Notes under the pieces: generated by a model | Seen by the model: the letters and a program-made list of their open reading frames with translations, nothing else | What the model was told of the DNA's origin: nothing | Database searches by the model: none | Translations under genes and position numbers: made by a program | Shown: positions 17,474-27,994 of the stretch, one piece after another | Layout of the letters: every line of letters starts with the position of its first letter | How positions within the stretch are numbered: the first letter of the stretch is position 1 | NCBI RefSeq assembly: GCF_004332155.1 | Contig: NZ_SJDV01000006.1 | Location: forward strand, 124,001 to 188,000 | Source of the DNA: Gramella sp. KN1008 | GTDB taxonomy: Bacteria > Bacteroidota > Bacteroidia > Flavobacteriales > Flavobacteriaceae | Direction of reading: 5' to 3' | Length of the DNA stretch: 64,000 bases

Positions 17474-20212
17474 ATGGAAACAGCAGTTAAAGAAAAGTCC
17501 AGAATTTTCCGCTTTGGAAACAGGACTACCGATGGAAGTAAAGAAATGAAAAATCTGCTGGGAGGTAAGGGTGCTAATCTTGCAGAGATGAGCAGGATAG
17601 GAATTCCGGTTCCCCCAGGTTTTACAATTACCACCGAGGTTTGTACGGAATATCACCAGATCGGAAAGGAAGCTTTAATAGAAAAGTTGAGACCCGATGT
17701 TGAGGAAGGGGTGAAATATGTAGAAAAGATTATGGGAAAGACTTATGGAGACAGTGAGAACCCATTATTATTATCGGTACGATCAGGTGCCAGGAAATCC
17801 ATGCCCGGGATGATGGATACCGTTCTTAATCTAGGGTTGAACGATGAGGTGGTGGAAGGTCTTGTGAAAAAGACCAATAACGAACGTTTTGTTTGGGATT
17901 CCTACCGGCGGTTCATTCAGATGTACGGTAGCGTAGTACTTGGAATGAAACCGGACACCAAGGAGGATACAGATATTTTTGAAGAGATTATGGATGATCT
18001 TAAGGAACGCCGAAAAATAAAACTGGACACCGAATTTTCTGTTGAAGATCTCAAAGAACTGGTTGTGGCTTTCAGGAAAATTGTAAAACAGAGGACCGGC
18101 AAAAATATTCCTTCCGATCCGTGGGAGCAATTATGGGATGCGACGATGGCTGTTTTTGATAGCTGGAATGGCAACAGGGCACTTTATTACAGGAAGATGC
18201 ATGGTTATCCTTCAGATTGGGGCACCGCTGTTAACGTTCAGGCGATGGTATTTGGCAATATGGGTGATAATTCGGCTACCGGAGTATGCTTTACAAGGGA
18301 TGCCGGTAGTGGAGAAAATGTTTTTAACGGAGAATATTTGATGAATGCCCAGGGTGAAGATGTGGTAGCTGGTGTTAGAACACCACAGCAGATCACTAAG
18401 CTGGGGTCAAAGCGTTGGGCGGAACTTGCGAGGATAGATGAAAAGGAACGAAGGGAAAAATATCCTTCTCTGGAAGAACTCCTTCCTGATTTATATGCTG
18501 AACTAAATGAATACCAGAAAAAAATTGAAACCCATTATCGGGATATGCAGGATATGGAGTTTACCATTCAGGAAGGAAGGCTGTGGATCCTTCAAACCCG
18601 CGATGGAAAACGTACGGGTACTGCAATGATCAAGATCGCCGTTGATCTCTTAAAAGAAGGTCTGATAGATAAAAAAGAAGCTATCATGCGAATTGAACCT
18701 ATGAAGCTTGATGAGCTGCTCCATCCTGTTTTTGATCCCAGGGCCTTGGAAAATGCTCATGTCATTGCTCAGGGACTACCTGCTTCACCGGGGGCTGCGA
18801 CAGGTCAGATCGTTTTTTTCGCCGATGAGGCCGATAAATTTAAAAACTCGATTCTGGTGCGTATTGAGACCTCTCCAGAAGATCTTGAGGGTATGAATAT
18901 AGCGCGCGGGATACTAACAGCCAGGGGAGGAATGACCTCCCATGCCGCCGTAGTGGCACGAGGTATGGGTAAATGTTGTGTCTCGGGAGCAGGGGCTCTT
19001 AATATCGATTATAAGAAACGTGAGATGAAAGTAGGAGATAAGGAATATCATGAGGGAGACTGGATCTCATTAAATGGAAGTACCGGGAATATCATTGAGG
19101 GTAAGGTAGCTACCGTGGAGCCGGAACTAAGTGATGACCTTGCAGAAATCCTTGAACTATCTGATGCCTTTTCATCTATGAAGGTAAGGACTAATGCTGA
19201 TACTCCTAACGATGCTATCGCAGCTCGAAATTTTGGAGCCCGCGGTATTGGTTTGACCAGAACAGAGCATATGTTCTTTGGACAGGACAGGATCAGGGCT
19301 ATGCGCGAAATGATCCTGGCCGATACCAGAAATGGAAGGAGGAGAGCTCTAAGAGAGTTGCTTCCAATGCAAAGGGGCGATTTTGAAGGTATTTTTGAAG
19401 CCATGCAGGGATTCCCTGTTACCATCCGTCTTCTTGACCCACCCCTGCATGAGTTTGTACCTCATGAACTCGCTCACCAGAAAGAGCTAGCCAAAGACAT
19501 GCACATTTCAGTAAAAGCAGTAAAAAATAAGGTGGATGAACTAAAGGAATTTAACCCTATGCTTGGACACCGTGGTTGCCGGTTGGGGAATACCTATCCC
19601 GAGATCACTGAAATGCAAACCAGGGCCATTATTGAAGCCGCACTAAATGTAAAGGAAAAAGGTGTTGAAGTGAAGCCTGAGATAATGGTACCCCTGGTAG
19701 GAACATTAAAAGAATTTACCCTCCAGGAACAGGTGATAAGAAACACGGCCCGGAAAGTATTTTCAGAACGAAATGACAGAGTTGAATTTCTGGTTGGGAC
19801 CATGATCGAAATTCCCCGTGCTGCGCTAACAGCCGATAAAATCGCTGTACATGCTGAATTCTTTTCCTTTGGAACCAACGATCTAACCCAGATGGTATTT
19901 GGATATTCAAGGGATGATGTTGGCAAATTCCTGCCCGTATATTATGAAAAAGGGATCTTGTCCAACGATCCGTTTGAAAGCCTGGACCAGGAAGGAGTGG
20001 GGCAGTTAATAAGAACGGGAATAGAAAAAGGCAGAAGCACCAACCCAAAATTAAAGATTGGGATTTGCGGTGAACATGGAGGAGAACCTTCTTCAATTGA
20101 ATTCTGTTACCGTGTGGGAATGGATTATGTGAGCTGTTCCCCATTCAGGGTTCCCATAGCCCGGGTGGCTTCAGCACAGGCGGCTATTAAAAATAAAGAA
20201 GCTACTGTTTAA
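17474..20212 (+). CDS. ppdK: Pyruvate, phosphate dikinase
   Basis: 912 residues from the ATG at 17474; an upstream start at 17393 would add 27 residues rich in Ser/Phe/Pro unlike the family. Order of domains: N-terminal ATP-grasp (KNLLGGKGANLAEM; SVRSGARKSMPGMMDT), central swivel with phospho-histidine His490 in GGMTSHAAVVARGMGK, and C-terminal PEP/pyruvate TIM barrel with Cys865 in GICGEHGGEP. It interconverts pyruvate + ATP + Pi with PEP + AMP + PPi. In this organism it would serve gluconeogenesis or reversible glycolysis. Monocistronic. Confidence 0.95.
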   Translation: METAVKEKSRIFRFGNRTTDGSKEMKNLLGGKGANLAEMSRIGIPVPPGFTITTEVCTEYHQIGKEALIEKLRPDVEEGVKYVEKIMGKTYGDSENPLLLSVRSGARKSMPGMMDTVLNLGLNDEVVEGLVKKTNNERFVWDSYRRFIQMYGSVVLGMKPDTKEDTDIFEEIMDDLKERRKIKLDTEFSVEDLKELVVAFRKIVKQRTGKNIPSDPWEQLWDATMAVFDSWNGNRALYYRKMHGYPSDWGTAVNVQAMVFGNMGDNSATGVCFTRDAGSGENVFNGEYLMNAQGEDVVAGVRTPQQITKLGSKRWAELARIDEKERREKYPSLEELLPDLYAELNEYQKKIETHYRDMQDMEFTIQEGRLWILQTRDGKRTGTAMIKIAVDLLKEGLIDKKEAIMRIEPMKLDELLHPVFDPRALENAHVIAQGLPASPGAATGQIVFFADEADKFKNSILVRIETSPEDLEGMNIARGILTARGGMTSHAAVVARGMGKCCVSGAGALNIDYKKREMKVGDKEYHEGDWISLNGSTGNIIEGKVATVEPELSDDLAEILELSDAFSSMKVRTNADTPNDAIAARNFGARGIGLTRTEHMFFGQDRIRAMREMILADTRNGRRRALRELLPMQRGDFEGIFEAMQGFPVTIRLLDPPLHEFVPHELAHQKELAKDMHISVKAVKNKVDELKEFNPMLGHRGCRLGNTYPEITEMQTRAIIEAALNVKEKGVEVKPEIMVPLVGTLKEFTLQEQVIRNTARKVFSERNDRVEFLVGTMIEIPRAALTADKIAVHAEFFSFGTNDLTQMVFGYSRDDVGKFLPVYYEKGILSNDPFESLDQEGVGQLIRTGIEKGRSTNPKLKIGICGEHGGEPSSIEFCYRVGMDYVSCSPFRVPIARVASAQAAIKNKEATV

Positions 20213-20278
20213 AGATTTTTTCGGTTCTATTTTTTTCCAGATTTTTGGTTTATTACTATATTATAAGGCCATATGGTT

Positions 20279-20286
20279 TAATTTTG
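20279..20286 (+). promoter_or_regulatory. Promoter element before the DeoR-type regulator
   Basis: TAATTTTG matches TAnnTTTG and ends 24 bases before the ATG. No clear TTG at the right distance upstream. Confidence 0.4.
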
Positions 20287-20310
20287 GGGTATTAATTAGA
20301 TTTTAAATAA

Positions 20311-21072
20311 ATGAATACAGTTGAAAGACACACAAAAATTATTGAGAAAATTAATAACGAGGGACAGGTAAAAGTTCAGGATTTATGTGACCAATTTGAG
20401 GTGTCTTCAGTAACTGTAAGGAAAGATTTAAAATTACTGGAAGAAAAAGGGATACTCTACAGAATTCATGGAGGAGCTACCTTAAATAATCCTTATACTA
20501 CGGACAGGCATGTAAATGAAAAGGAGAAAGTTAATTTGCCTGAAAAGATGGAAATTGGGGCCGCAGCAGCCAAACTTGTTACGGCCAATGATTCTATTCT
20601 TATAGCTTCCGGAACAAGTGTACTTGCTCTGGCAAAAAATATTAAACCTCAGGAAAATTTAACAGTGATCACCTCGGCGCTGAATGTGGCCCTGGAACTA
20701 AATCAGCACAACGAAATTGAAGTAATTCAGTTGGGCGGGGTTTTAAGAAAAAGGTCATCTTCGGTAACCGGCCTGTTCGCTGAGACCAATTTATCAGATT
20801 TTTCATGTAGTAAACTATTTCTAGGGGTGGATGGGATCGATTTGGATTTTGGCCTCACCACCGCTAATGTGCGGGAAGCTCGTCTTAACCGTGAAATGAT
20901 AAAGGTTTCTCAAAAGACAATTGTCCTGGCAGATTCCAGTAAATTCGGGAAAAGAGGCTTTGGCAGGATTTGCGGTTTCGAGCAGATCGATGAAATCATT
21001 ACCGATAGAGGAATTTCTAATTTCACAAAGGAAGGCCTTGAAGAATTTGGCATCAAGGTTACCATTGTTTAG
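20311..21072 (+). CDS. DeoR-family transcriptional regulator, GlpR-like
   Basis: 253 residues, standard for the family. Residues 1-58 are the DeoR winged helix (KVQDLCDQFEVSSVTVRKDLKLLEEKGILYRIHGGATL). The remainder is the sugar-phosphate-sensing DeoRC domain (LIASGTSVLALAKNI; KLFLGVDGIDLDFGLTT; VLADSSKFGKRGF). DeoR-type repressors are released by phosphorylated sugars, GlpR by glycerol-3-phosphate. The placement next to the glpD-glpK-glpF operon makes it the likely regulator of that operon and of the divergent SusCD-GDPD unit. It ends 27 bases from the convergent phosphatase gene. Confidence 0.88.
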   Translation: MNTVERHTKIIEKINNEGQVKVQDLCDQFEVSSVTVRKDLKLLEEKGILYRIHGGATLNNPYTTDRHVNEKEKVNLPEKMEIGAAAAKLVTANDSILIASGTSVLALAKNIKPQENLTVITSALNVALELNQHNEIEVIQLGGVLRKRSSSVTGLFAETNLSDFSCSKLFLGVDGIDLDFGLTTANVREARLNREMIKVSQKTIVLADSSKFGKRGFGRICGFEQIDEIITDRGISNFTKEGLEEFGIKVTIV

Positions 21073-21099
21073 CAAAAGGCTTTCCGCGATAATACTTAT

Positions 21100-22728
21100 T
21101 TACTCAAAGGCCATATTTAAAGGTTCTCCACTGGTTGCATTAGGGAATGAAATTCCTAATAATGTTGAAATAGTTGGGGCGATATCCGGAATTACCGTTC
21201 GCTGTGAAGTACTTCCCGCTTTTATACCTTTTCCGTAAAACAACAAGGGTGTGTGAGTGTCATAAGAGAAGCCACTTCCATGCGTGGAGCCTTTTCTGGG
21301 ATATATAATATATGCGGGATCCAGAAGGAAAATAACATCACCGCTTCGCTTCTGGTTGAATCCATTTTGAGTAAGCCCTGCTATTCCTTTGGAAAATGAG
21401 CCATTTTCCATTTGTGCTCTTGTAAATACGCGGTCAACATTTTTCTGGTTAAGCATGTGGCTGGCAACCGCCTTTTGTATCTCTTCAAACTTCAGATCTT
21501 TGGCAGCGATTAATTCATAATCAAGAAAGATCTGATTGTTAGAAATATTTTCTACTAAACCATCAGTGTTAAATTCATTTTTCAAAAATTCATTCAAGTG
21601 TTGCTCAGCCTTGATAACATTAAAGTAGCCTGCAGGTATTTTTCTGGAGCTGAGATACGCAGGCACATTTATGCCCCCATGATCGGCTGTTAAAAATAGG
21701 GTATATTCGTCTTTTCCAATATTTTCGTCCAGAAATGAAATGAATTCTGCCAGATTTCTATCCAGGCGTAGGTAAGTATCTTCAACTTCCTTGGAGTTGA
21801 CCCCAAAATTATGTCCTACATAATCGGTGCTGGAAAAACTAAGAGTAAGTATATCTGTATATTCATCCTTTCCTAAATCTTCTCCTTTAATTGCGGCTTT
21901 AGCAAAGTCCACCGTGAGATCGTTACCAAAAGCTGTTGATTTGATGATGTCATAATCACCATTTTTATCAGCAAGCTTTTTAAGGTCATAGGGGAAAGTA
22001 GCCTGATCCTTTCCAATGAACCCACGTTCAAATGTATTATCATCTTTTCCGCTTTCAGAATAGGAAGAAATTTCCTTTAAACTATTCCAGTTTTTTAAGT
22101 AGGATTTAGCTTTGCCGGATCTATTAAAATCCTCAACCCAATCCGGGAGTTCATCCATATAAAAGGAACTGCTTATCCACTTCGCTTCATCATCTCCATG
22201 AAACCAGTAAGCGGCATTGGCCGTATGACCGGCGGGAAGAATGGCACCCCTGTCTTTAAGGGCAACTCCAATGGTCTTGCTCCTCATCTGGTTGTGCAAC
22301 CTGTTTTGATCTCCGAATGTTGTGGATTTCATGCGTGCTGGCGACATCTTACCTGCACTATCCTTGGTTCCAACGGGGTTGACCGAATCATCATTCACAC
22401 AATAGACCTCTTTCTCTTCAAATTTATTGTACCAATTATTACCTATAATTCCGTGCGAAGCAGGAGTAGTACCAGTGAATATGGATGCGTGGCCAGGCCC
22501 GGTGTAGGTAGGAATGTAGTTATAGTGATTATTTTTAAATACAAAACCTTCATTTACCAGTTTCTTAAAACCATCTTCGCCAAACTGATCCCAGAAGCGT
22601 GTTAAATAATCGTAACGCATCTGATCTACTACGATACCGATCACAAGTTTAGGTTTATCAGTGATTTTTTCCTGGCTAAGGCCGGAAATGGAAATAAGAA
22701 AGAAAAATATTACTACTAATCTTTTCAT
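21100..22728 (-). CDS. PafA-type alkaline phosphatase
   Basis: 542 residues with a signal peptide. The active site of the phosphate-insensitive PafA phosphatases can be followed: Asp35 (VVDQM), nucleophile Thr76 (TYTGPGHAS), Asn97, the Lys158-x-Arg160 pair in ALKDRG that marks monoesterases, Asp302/His306 (STDYVGHNFG), Asp349/His350 (TADHGG) and a late His (THGSGF). It should strip phosphate from small monoesters in the periplasm without Pi control. It is the last gene of the glpD-glpK-glpF-PLD unit, 23 bases after PLD. Glycerol phosphate is therefore a natural candidate substrate. Confidence 0.85.
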   Translation of the reverse strand: MKRLVVIFFFLISISGLSQEKITDKPKLVIGIVVDQMRYDYLTRFWDQFGEDGFKKLVNEGFVFKNNHYNYIPTYTGPGHASIFTGTTPASHGIIGNNWYNKFEEKEVYCVNDDSVNPVGTKDSAGKMSPARMKSTTFGDQNRLHNQMRSKTIGVALKDRGAILPAGHTANAAYWFHGDDEAKWISSSFYMDELPDWVEDFNRSGKAKSYLKNWNSLKEISSYSESGKDDNTFERGFIGKDQATFPYDLKKLADKNGDYDIIKSTAFGNDLTVDFAKAAIKGEDLGKDEYTDILTLSFSSTDYVGHNFGVNSKEVEDTYLRLDRNLAEFISFLDENIGKDEYTLFLTADHGGINVPAYLSSRKIPAGYFNVIKAEQHLNEFLKNEFNTDGLVENISNNQIFLDYELIAAKDLKFEEIQKAVASHMLNQKNVDRVFTRAQMENGSFSKGIAGLTQNGFNQKRSGDVIFLLDPAYIIYPRKGSTHGSGFSYDTHTPLLFYGKGIKAGSTSQRTVIPDIAPTISTLLGISFPNATSGEPLNMAFE

Positions 22729-22751
22729 GGGAGTAAGTCTTTTAAAAAAAT

Positions 22752-23966
22752 CTATAAAACAATTCCAGGAAGCTCTTTTAATTCATTTAAAAAGCTCTCA
22801 TATTCTTCAATTAAATCTTCATTCATTAGGAAAAGAGAGGTCTCATTATTATTCCATAAAGCGTTTAATGTAAAATTTTGTGTGCCCGTCATTACAAATT
22901 TTGTTCGCATTCCATCAAGTATACCGTCTATGAGCATTATTTTAGTGTGAATATTGATCTGGGCAGGACCTGTATTATCCAAATTGAAAACCTTTACGAA
23001 TGCGCCATGATCCTGTAGTTTTTTTAAGCCTTGCATTACTTCCGGCCCTTTTCCGGATTTAGTGATAATCTGAATATCGGCACCTGCTTCTAAAAGAATA
23101 AGAAGATGATCAATAATATAACTTCGGGAATCAGACCAGTCAGACATCGCGATCTTAATAGTGGTTCCGGCCGGATCAGTTATCTGGTCTAATATTTCAA
23201 TTACCGAGTCTTCCCCATACGTTTGTCCATTTTTTCTCTTGGGGTAAAAACTAACCTTTACTTCAGCTTCAGTATTAATATACTCTGTGTATTCATAATT
23301 CTCCATACCTGAGTTAGCGAAGGTTTTCATCGTATTCCAATTCTCTACGTAGGCGTCATACAATCCAGGATTGGATATTATTATGGCATCCTGCAGCTTT
23401 TTCTGGCCTTTGGAATGAAAGTTCTGCGAAGTTTGAAATATTATGTTCTCTATGTTCTCTGTTCCTTCAACTTCCACTTCAGACAACAAAATGAATTTGT
23501 TATGATTTATGGCGATTGAACTTGCATCATTAGTAATGCCCACCACCTCAATTTCCCCTTCCAGGCTTTTGAATTTACTCAAAGTGGCAAGGTTACTACT
23601 TCGATCACTCTCATCTGTCATAATAAAAAGCTTTACTTCTCTTTCAGAAGCGTCAATTAAAGCCTCTATTATCGGGGAATGATCAAACAGGTAAATTGAT
23701 ACATATATTGAAGCATTTTCCGGGGTTGCATTTATATATGAAACTATTTTGTCAGAAATTATGGTTGAGGTTGAACCTTCTTTTATTTTCTGAATATCAT
23801 TAAACAGAACTTCAGGTAATCTGGCATTGTCGGTCTTTAATGCCTGGACCTCATTAACTTCTTTCTGCGGTTCCTGATTGATATCCGGCTTAACGGTTTC
23901 GGTGTCGCCAGAGCAGGAACTTATAAAGAATAGAAACAGGTATATAAAATTTCTTAGCACAAACAT
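22752..23966 (-). CDS. Phospholipase-D-like lipoprotein
   Basis: 404 residues with lipoprotein signal (lipobox ISSC, Cys18). There are two PLD half-sites: His155-x-Lys157 in INHNKFILL, where the usual Asp position holds Ser162; and a complete His340-x-Lys342-(x4)-Asp347 in IHTKIMLIDG. Each is followed by the typical post-HKD strand (QTSQNFHSKG; MTGTQNFTLNAL). The family cleaves phosphodiesters in phospholipids or nucleic acids. The position 5 bases after glpF and before the PafA gene argues for a lipid or glycerophosphodiester substrate. Confidence 0.82.
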   Translation of the reverse strand: MFVLRNFIYLFLFFISSCSGDTETVKPDINQEPQKEVNEVQALKTDNARLPEVLFNDIQKIKEGSTSTIISDKIVSYINATPENASIYVSIYLFDHSPIIEALIDASEREVKLFIMTDESDRSSNLATLSKFKSLEGEIEVVGITNDASSIAINHNKFILLSEVEVEGTENIENIIFQTSQNFHSKGQKKLQDAIIISNPGLYDAYVENWNTMKTFANSGMENYEYTEYINTEAEVKVSFYPKRKNGQTYGEDSVIEILDQITDPAGTTIKIAMSDWSDSRSYIIDHLLILLEAGADIQIITKSGKGPEVMQGLKKLQDHGAFVKVFNLDNTGPAQINIHTKIMLIDGILDGMRTKFVMTGTQNFTLNALWNNNETSLFLMNEDLIEEYESFLNELKELPGIVL

Positions 23967-23971
23967 ATTCT

Positions 23972-24703
23972 TTACTCAAGTATTAAAAACAAACCAGCAG
24001 CGATCCCTGCACCTATTATAGGGCCAATAACCGGGATCCACGCATAGCTCCAGTCACTTTTGGATTTGATTTTTATGGGAACCATGGAATGTACTATTCG
24101 AGGGCCAAGATCTCTGGCCGGGTTTATGGCATAACCAGTGGTTCCCCCGAGCGACAGCCCAATTGCCCATACCAGGAAGGCCACGGGAATTGCACCGAGA
24201 GAACCCATTCCAATAGGGGTTTGAGAGGTGTTACCCATGACCGGATTGGTCACATAGAAGATTACAAATATCAGAACGAAAGTTCCAATTATCTCGCTAA
24301 TTATATTTGAAAATCGGTTTCTAATCGCGGGAGCCGTACTAAAGGCTGCAAGTTTTAACATTCGGTCTTCCGTATTATCAAAATGGTGCTTATACATAAC
24401 CCAGACCAGGAAGCTTCCGGCCATGGCGCCCAATAACTGTGCGCCTATATACAAGGGCGCAAGGCTCCATGCAAATTTACCTGCAAGGGCCAGGCCTATG
24501 GTAACCGCAGGATTGAGGTGTGCGCCGCTATATGGGCCGGCTATTACCACCCCGGTGAATACTGCAAGAGCCCAACCAGTAGTAATTACCATCCATCCGG
24601 AATTGTTTCCTTTTGTATGCTTCAGTACTACATTCGCAACAACTCCATTTCCCATAAGAATCAGGAACATGGTTCCAATAAATTCAGCTGTAAATTGTGA
24701 CAT
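23972..24703 (-). CDS. glpF: Glycerol facilitator (aquaglyceroporin)
   Basis: 243 residues with six membrane helices and both half-helix motifs: Asn64-Pro-Ala (AHLNPAVTIG) and Asn194-Pro-Ala-Arg-Asp (YAINPARDLGPR). The Asp after the second NPA-Arg and the large TEDR loop are features of glycerol facilitators rather than water channels. It lets glycerol cross the inner membrane to GlpK. Located 17 bases after glpK in the same unit. Confidence 0.92.
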   Translation of the reverse strand: MSQFTAEFIGTMFLILMGNGVVANVVLKHTKGNNSGWMVITTGWALAVFTGVVIAGPYSGAHLNPAVTIGLALAGKFAWSLAPLYIGAQLLGAMAGSFLVWVMYKHHFDNTEDRMLKLAAFSTAPAIRNRFSNIISEIIGTFVLIFVIFYVTNPVMGNTSQTPIGMGSLGAIPVAFLVWAIGLSLGGTTGYAINPARDLGPRIVHSMVPIKIKSKSDWSYAWIPVIGPIIGAGIAAGLFLILE

Positions 24704-24720
24704 TCAATAATAGATTTAAA

Positions 24721-26211
24721 TTAATTTTGGGACCAGTTATTGGTTGCTTTTACTGCACGCTGCCACCCGTCTATCATTCTTTCCACCGGAGTTTCAGTAT
24801 TTGGAGTATAGCTTTTTGTCTTTTTCCATAGGGAATTTATTTCATCCAGATCTTTCCAGAAACCTATCCCTAATCCCGCAAGATAAGCAGCTCCCAGAGC
24901 CGTGACTTCGGTGTTTTCCGGTTTTAAAATCTGAGTATTCAAAAGATCAGATTGTATTTGCATTAGGAGGTCGTTGTTGGTAGCTCCCCCATCAACCCGC
25001 AGTTCTTTTACTTCTATGCCAGAGTCTGCTTCCATGGCTTTAACTACATCACAGGTCTGGTATGCAATACTCTCTAATGCTGCCCTGGCGATATGGTTTG
25101 AGTTACTGCCTCTTGTAAGACCAACTATGGTTCCACGGGCATGCTGATTCCAGTGGGGTGCCCCAAGGCCTGCAAACGCGGGAACAACATATACTCCATT
25201 ATTATCTTCTACTTTAACGGCTAGTTCTTCGATTTCGTGAGATGCAGAAATGATCCCAAGTCCATCTCTCAGCCATTGTACAACAGCACCGGCAATAAAG
25301 ATACTTCCTTCCAAAGCATAATGAACATTAGATCCTATTTTCCAGGCTACTGTAGTGATTAATTTATTTTCGGAAACTATAGGCTTATCACCAATATTCA
25401 TCAGCATAAAGCATCCCGTTCCATAAGTATTCTTAACCATCCCCTTTTGTGTACACATCTGACCAAAAAGTGCAGCATGCTGGTCCCCGGCAATACCGGT
25501 AATTGGAATCTTTTTTGAAAAAATATTCCCTGAGGTAATGGCAAGCTCACCACTTGAATCGCATACTTCTGGCAGCATGCTTTCCGGGATTCCAAATAAT
25601 TCCAGCAGCTCTTTATCCCATGATAAAGTATGGATGTTAAACAAAAGGCTTCTGGAAGCATTTGTCACATCTGTTATATGACTCTCTCCCTCGGTTAAAT
25701 TCCATATTAGCCAGGAATCAACGGTTCCCAGGGCTAATTCTCCGGCCTGAGCTTTTTCCCTGGCTCCATCAACATTGTCCAGGATCCATCTCACCTTTGT
25801 GGCTACAAAATAGGAGTCGATTACCAGACCTGTTTTTTCACGTACCATTTTCTCCAGTCCCTGGGCTTTTAGTTCGTCGCAATAATCTGAGGTCCTTCTG
25901 TCCTGCCAAACAATAGCATTGTGTATTGGCTCTCCTGTTTTTTTGTCCCAAACGATGGTGGTTTCACGCTGGTTTGTTATGCCTATAGCTTCAATATCAT
26001 TAGAGTTCAGTTTACATTTCGAAATAGCTTCGGCTGCAACACTAATTTGGGAAGACCAGATTTCAGACGGATCATGTTCTACCCAGCCTGGCTGGGGAAA
26101 TATCTGTTGAAACTCTTTTTGAGCTACTGAGACAGGGGTCCCTTCAGAATCGAATATTATAGCACGGGAGCTTGTGGTTCCCTGATCTAATGATAAGATA
26201 TATTTAGGCAT
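24721..26211 (-). CDS. glpK: Glycerol kinase
   Basis: 496 residues, the standard length of FGGY-family glycerol kinases. It begins [18 protein letters not shown] (phosphate-1 loop) and contains [40 protein letters not shown] and the C-terminal signature [17 protein letters not shown]. It phosphorylates glycerol to glycerol-3-phosphate in the cytoplasm. Only 2 bases separate it from glpD upstream. Confidence 0.97.
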   Translation of the reverse strand: MPKYILSLDQGTTSSRAIIFDSEGTPVSVAQKEFQQIFPQPGWVEHDPSEIWSSQISVAAEAISKCKLNSNDIEAIGITNQRETTIVWDKKTGEPIHNAIVWQDRRTSDYCDELKAQGLEKMVREKTGLVIDSYFVATKVRWILDNVDGAREKAQAGELALGTVDSWLIWNLTEGESHITDVTNASRSLLFNIHTLSWDKELLELFGIPESMLPEVCDSSGELAITSGNIFSKKIPITGIAGDQHAALFGQMCTQKGMVKNTYGTGCFMLMNIGDKPIVSENKLITTVAWKIGSNVHYALEGSIFIAGAVVQWLRDGLGIISASHEIEELAVKVEDNNGVYVVPAFAGLGAPHWNQHARGTIVGLTRGSNSNHIARAALESIAYQTCDVVKAMEADSGIEVKELRVDGGATNNDLLMQIQSDLLNTQILKPENTEVTALGAAYLAGLGIGFWKDLDEINSLWKKTKSYTPNTETPVERMIDGWQRAVKATNNWSQN

Positions 26212-26213
26212 AA

Positions 26214-27827
26214 TTAAATATTTGATTTGATTTTAGGTTTGTTATTGATTGGTTTCTTTATGGAATACGGGGAGGGTAAGTACCTTTTGGCAAGCTGATT
26301 AAACTCTTTCAACTGTTCCTCTATCCAGGTTTGATCTTTATTCATTTCCTCGGCCATTATTTTTCCGACTTCAGGAGCTAATGCTATGGCAATTTTAGCA
26401 TTTAAAAATAAGATTCGTAAACGTCTGGCAAGAATATCTGCGATGTTTATTGCCATTTCATTTCTTACCGCCCAGACTACCTCTGCCTTAATGTTCGGAA
26501 AATCAGGATGTAACCTTTCTCCTAAATCAGGATGAGTACTGGTGAGCTCGAGAATATGTTTTTTATCACTTCCGTAAATGTCCAGATAGTCCTGACCATT
26601 CACTGTGGCATAACCATGAAGTTTAAGATTAGAGGTGTTGCATTCGGCCTGAGGAAGTTTTCCGGTCTTTATGGCGGCATCAATGGTATCTTCAGCCATT
26701 TTTCGGTAGGTAGTCCACTTTCCTCCGGTAATGGTAATGAGACCGGAATCTGAAACACTCAATTTATGATCTCGGGATATCTCCTTGGTTCCTTTTTCGG
26801 AACTTGGCTGAACCAGTGGTCGTAACCCCGCAAAAACACTTAAAATATCTTTATGTTCCGGTTTTGATGCAAGATAATCTCTTAGGGTTTCCAATATGAA
26901 ATCAATTTCACTTTTAAGTGCCTTTGGTTCCAGAAGAGCCTCCTCTACTGGAGTATCTGTGGTACCCACCAGTAAGTGGTTATGCCAGGGTACGGCAAAA
27001 AGAACTCTACCGTCTGCTGTTGCCGGTATCATTAAAGCGTGATTTCCGGGAAGAAATTTTTTATCTAAAACCAGATGCACTCCCTGGCTTAATTTTACCA
27101 ACGGAGCTTTGTTGCGAGAATTAAGTTTAAGGATGTCGTCCACGAAAGCACCGGTTGCATTTACTACCACTTTTCCTTTGATCTTATACTCTCTGTTGTT
27201 TTCAATGTCCCTGGCCGTTACCCCGCATACCTCTTCTTTAAAGTTCTTTAATAAATTCGTCACCTGCATGTAATTAATAAGATTACCGCCTTTATCATTA
27301 CAGGTTTGGGCTATACTCAGGGCTAATCGGGTATCGTCAAACTGTCCGTCATAATATACTATTCCACCATTGAGGTTTTTAGGTATCAGATTGGGAAGTA
27401 GTTTTAAGGCTGCTTTTTTTGCAACCATAGTGGTTTTATTCAGCCTTAATCTGCGGGCCATCCAGTCATAAATTTTCAGCCCCACTCCATAATAATATTT
27501 CTCCCACCATCTATAACTGGGAATCAGGAATGGAAGCATGCTCACCAGGTGAGGGGCATTTTGAAGCATTAAGCCTCTTTCATATAAAGCCTCGTTTACG
27601 AGGCTTAAATTTCCCTGAGCCAGGTATCTAACGCCGCCATGGGCCAGCTTTGTACTTCTACTCGAAGTTCCATTGGCAAAATCAGCCTTTTCCAGAAGCA
27701 ATGTTTTAAATCCTCTGGCAGCTGCATCCAAAGCAGTTCCAAGACCGGTAGCACCACCTCCTATTATAATAATGTCCCATACCTGAGTCGGGTCCTGGAT
27801 TTTGTTTAAAGCAATAGTACGATTCAA
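26214..27827 (-). CDS. glpD: Glycerol-3-phosphate dehydrogenase (FAD)
   Basis: 537 residues. FAD-binding loop [20 protein letters not shown] near residue 20 and the GlpD signatures [15 protein letters not shown] and [16 protein letters not shown] are present, with a C-terminal GlpD domain. The start is a TTG (27825-27827) on the complement; no ATG is available at that end. It oxidises glycerol-3-phosphate to dihydroxyacetone phosphate at the membrane, passing electrons to quinone. First gene of the glpD-glpK-glpF-PLD-PafA operon, about 37 bases from its predicted start site. Confidence 0.95.
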   Translation of the reverse strand: MNRTIALNKIQDPTQVWDIIIIGGGATGLGTALDAAARGFKTLLLEKADFANGTSSRSTKLAHGGVRYLAQGNLSLVNEALYERGLMLQNAPHLVSMLPFLIPSYRWWEKYYYGVGLKIYDWMARRLRLNKTTMVAKKAALKLLPNLIPKNLNGGIVYYDGQFDDTRLALSIAQTCNDKGGNLINYMQVTNLLKNFKEEVCGVTARDIENNREYKIKGKVVVNATGAFVDDILKLNSRNKAPLVKLSQGVHLVLDKKFLPGNHALMIPATADGRVLFAVPWHNHLLVGTTDTPVEEALLEPKALKSEIDFILETLRDYLASKPEHKDILSVFAGLRPLVQPSSEKGTKEISRDHKLSVSDSGLITITGGKWTTYRKMAEDTIDAAIKTGKLPQAECNTSNLKLHGYATVNGQDYLDIYGSDKKHILELTSTHPDLGERLHPDFPNIKAEVVWAVRNEMAINIADILARRLRILFLNAKIAIALAPEVGKIMAEEMNKDQTWIEEQLKEFNQLAKRYLPSPYSIKKPINNKPKIKSNI

Positions 27828-27870
27828 AATTTGTTTTGGTTTTTATTTAACAAACAGATTGAATTTTTAT

Positions 27871-27899
27871 CAAAATTACGATTAACGGGAACAAAACAA
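27871..27899 (-). promoter_or_regulatory. Promoter of the glpD operon
   Basis: On the complement, TTG (27897-27899) and TAATTTTG (27871-27878) are 18 bases apart. It overlaps the first ATTACGAT element. Confidence 0.55.
27875..27887. promoter_or_regulatory. Candidate GlpR-like operator, glpD side
   Basis: ATTACGATTAACG overlaps the glpD -7 element and shares ATTACGAT with 27999-28010 on the SusC side. Confidence 0.35.
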
Positions 27900-27927
27900 A
27901 ACAAAAACAAAGTTTTTTTAGGTTTTA

Positions 27928-27960
27928 TTTGTTTCTTTGTGTTTTTATTAGTTACATTTG
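27928..27960 (+). promoter_or_regulatory. Promoter of the SusC-SusD-GDPD unit
   Basis: TTTG at 27928-27931 and TACATTTG at 27953-27960, 21 bases apart; start site expected near 27967, giving a leader of about 190 bases. Confidence 0.55.
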
Positions 27961-27994
27961 AGGTGTTAACCTAATGTGAAATCCAATAAAAGCC

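Noticed and set aside
27896..27950. A/C- and T/G-rich runs as a CRISPR-like or phase-variable repeat
   Set aside because: Units are short, irregular and without spacers or a recombinase gene; taken as AT-rich promoter DNA.
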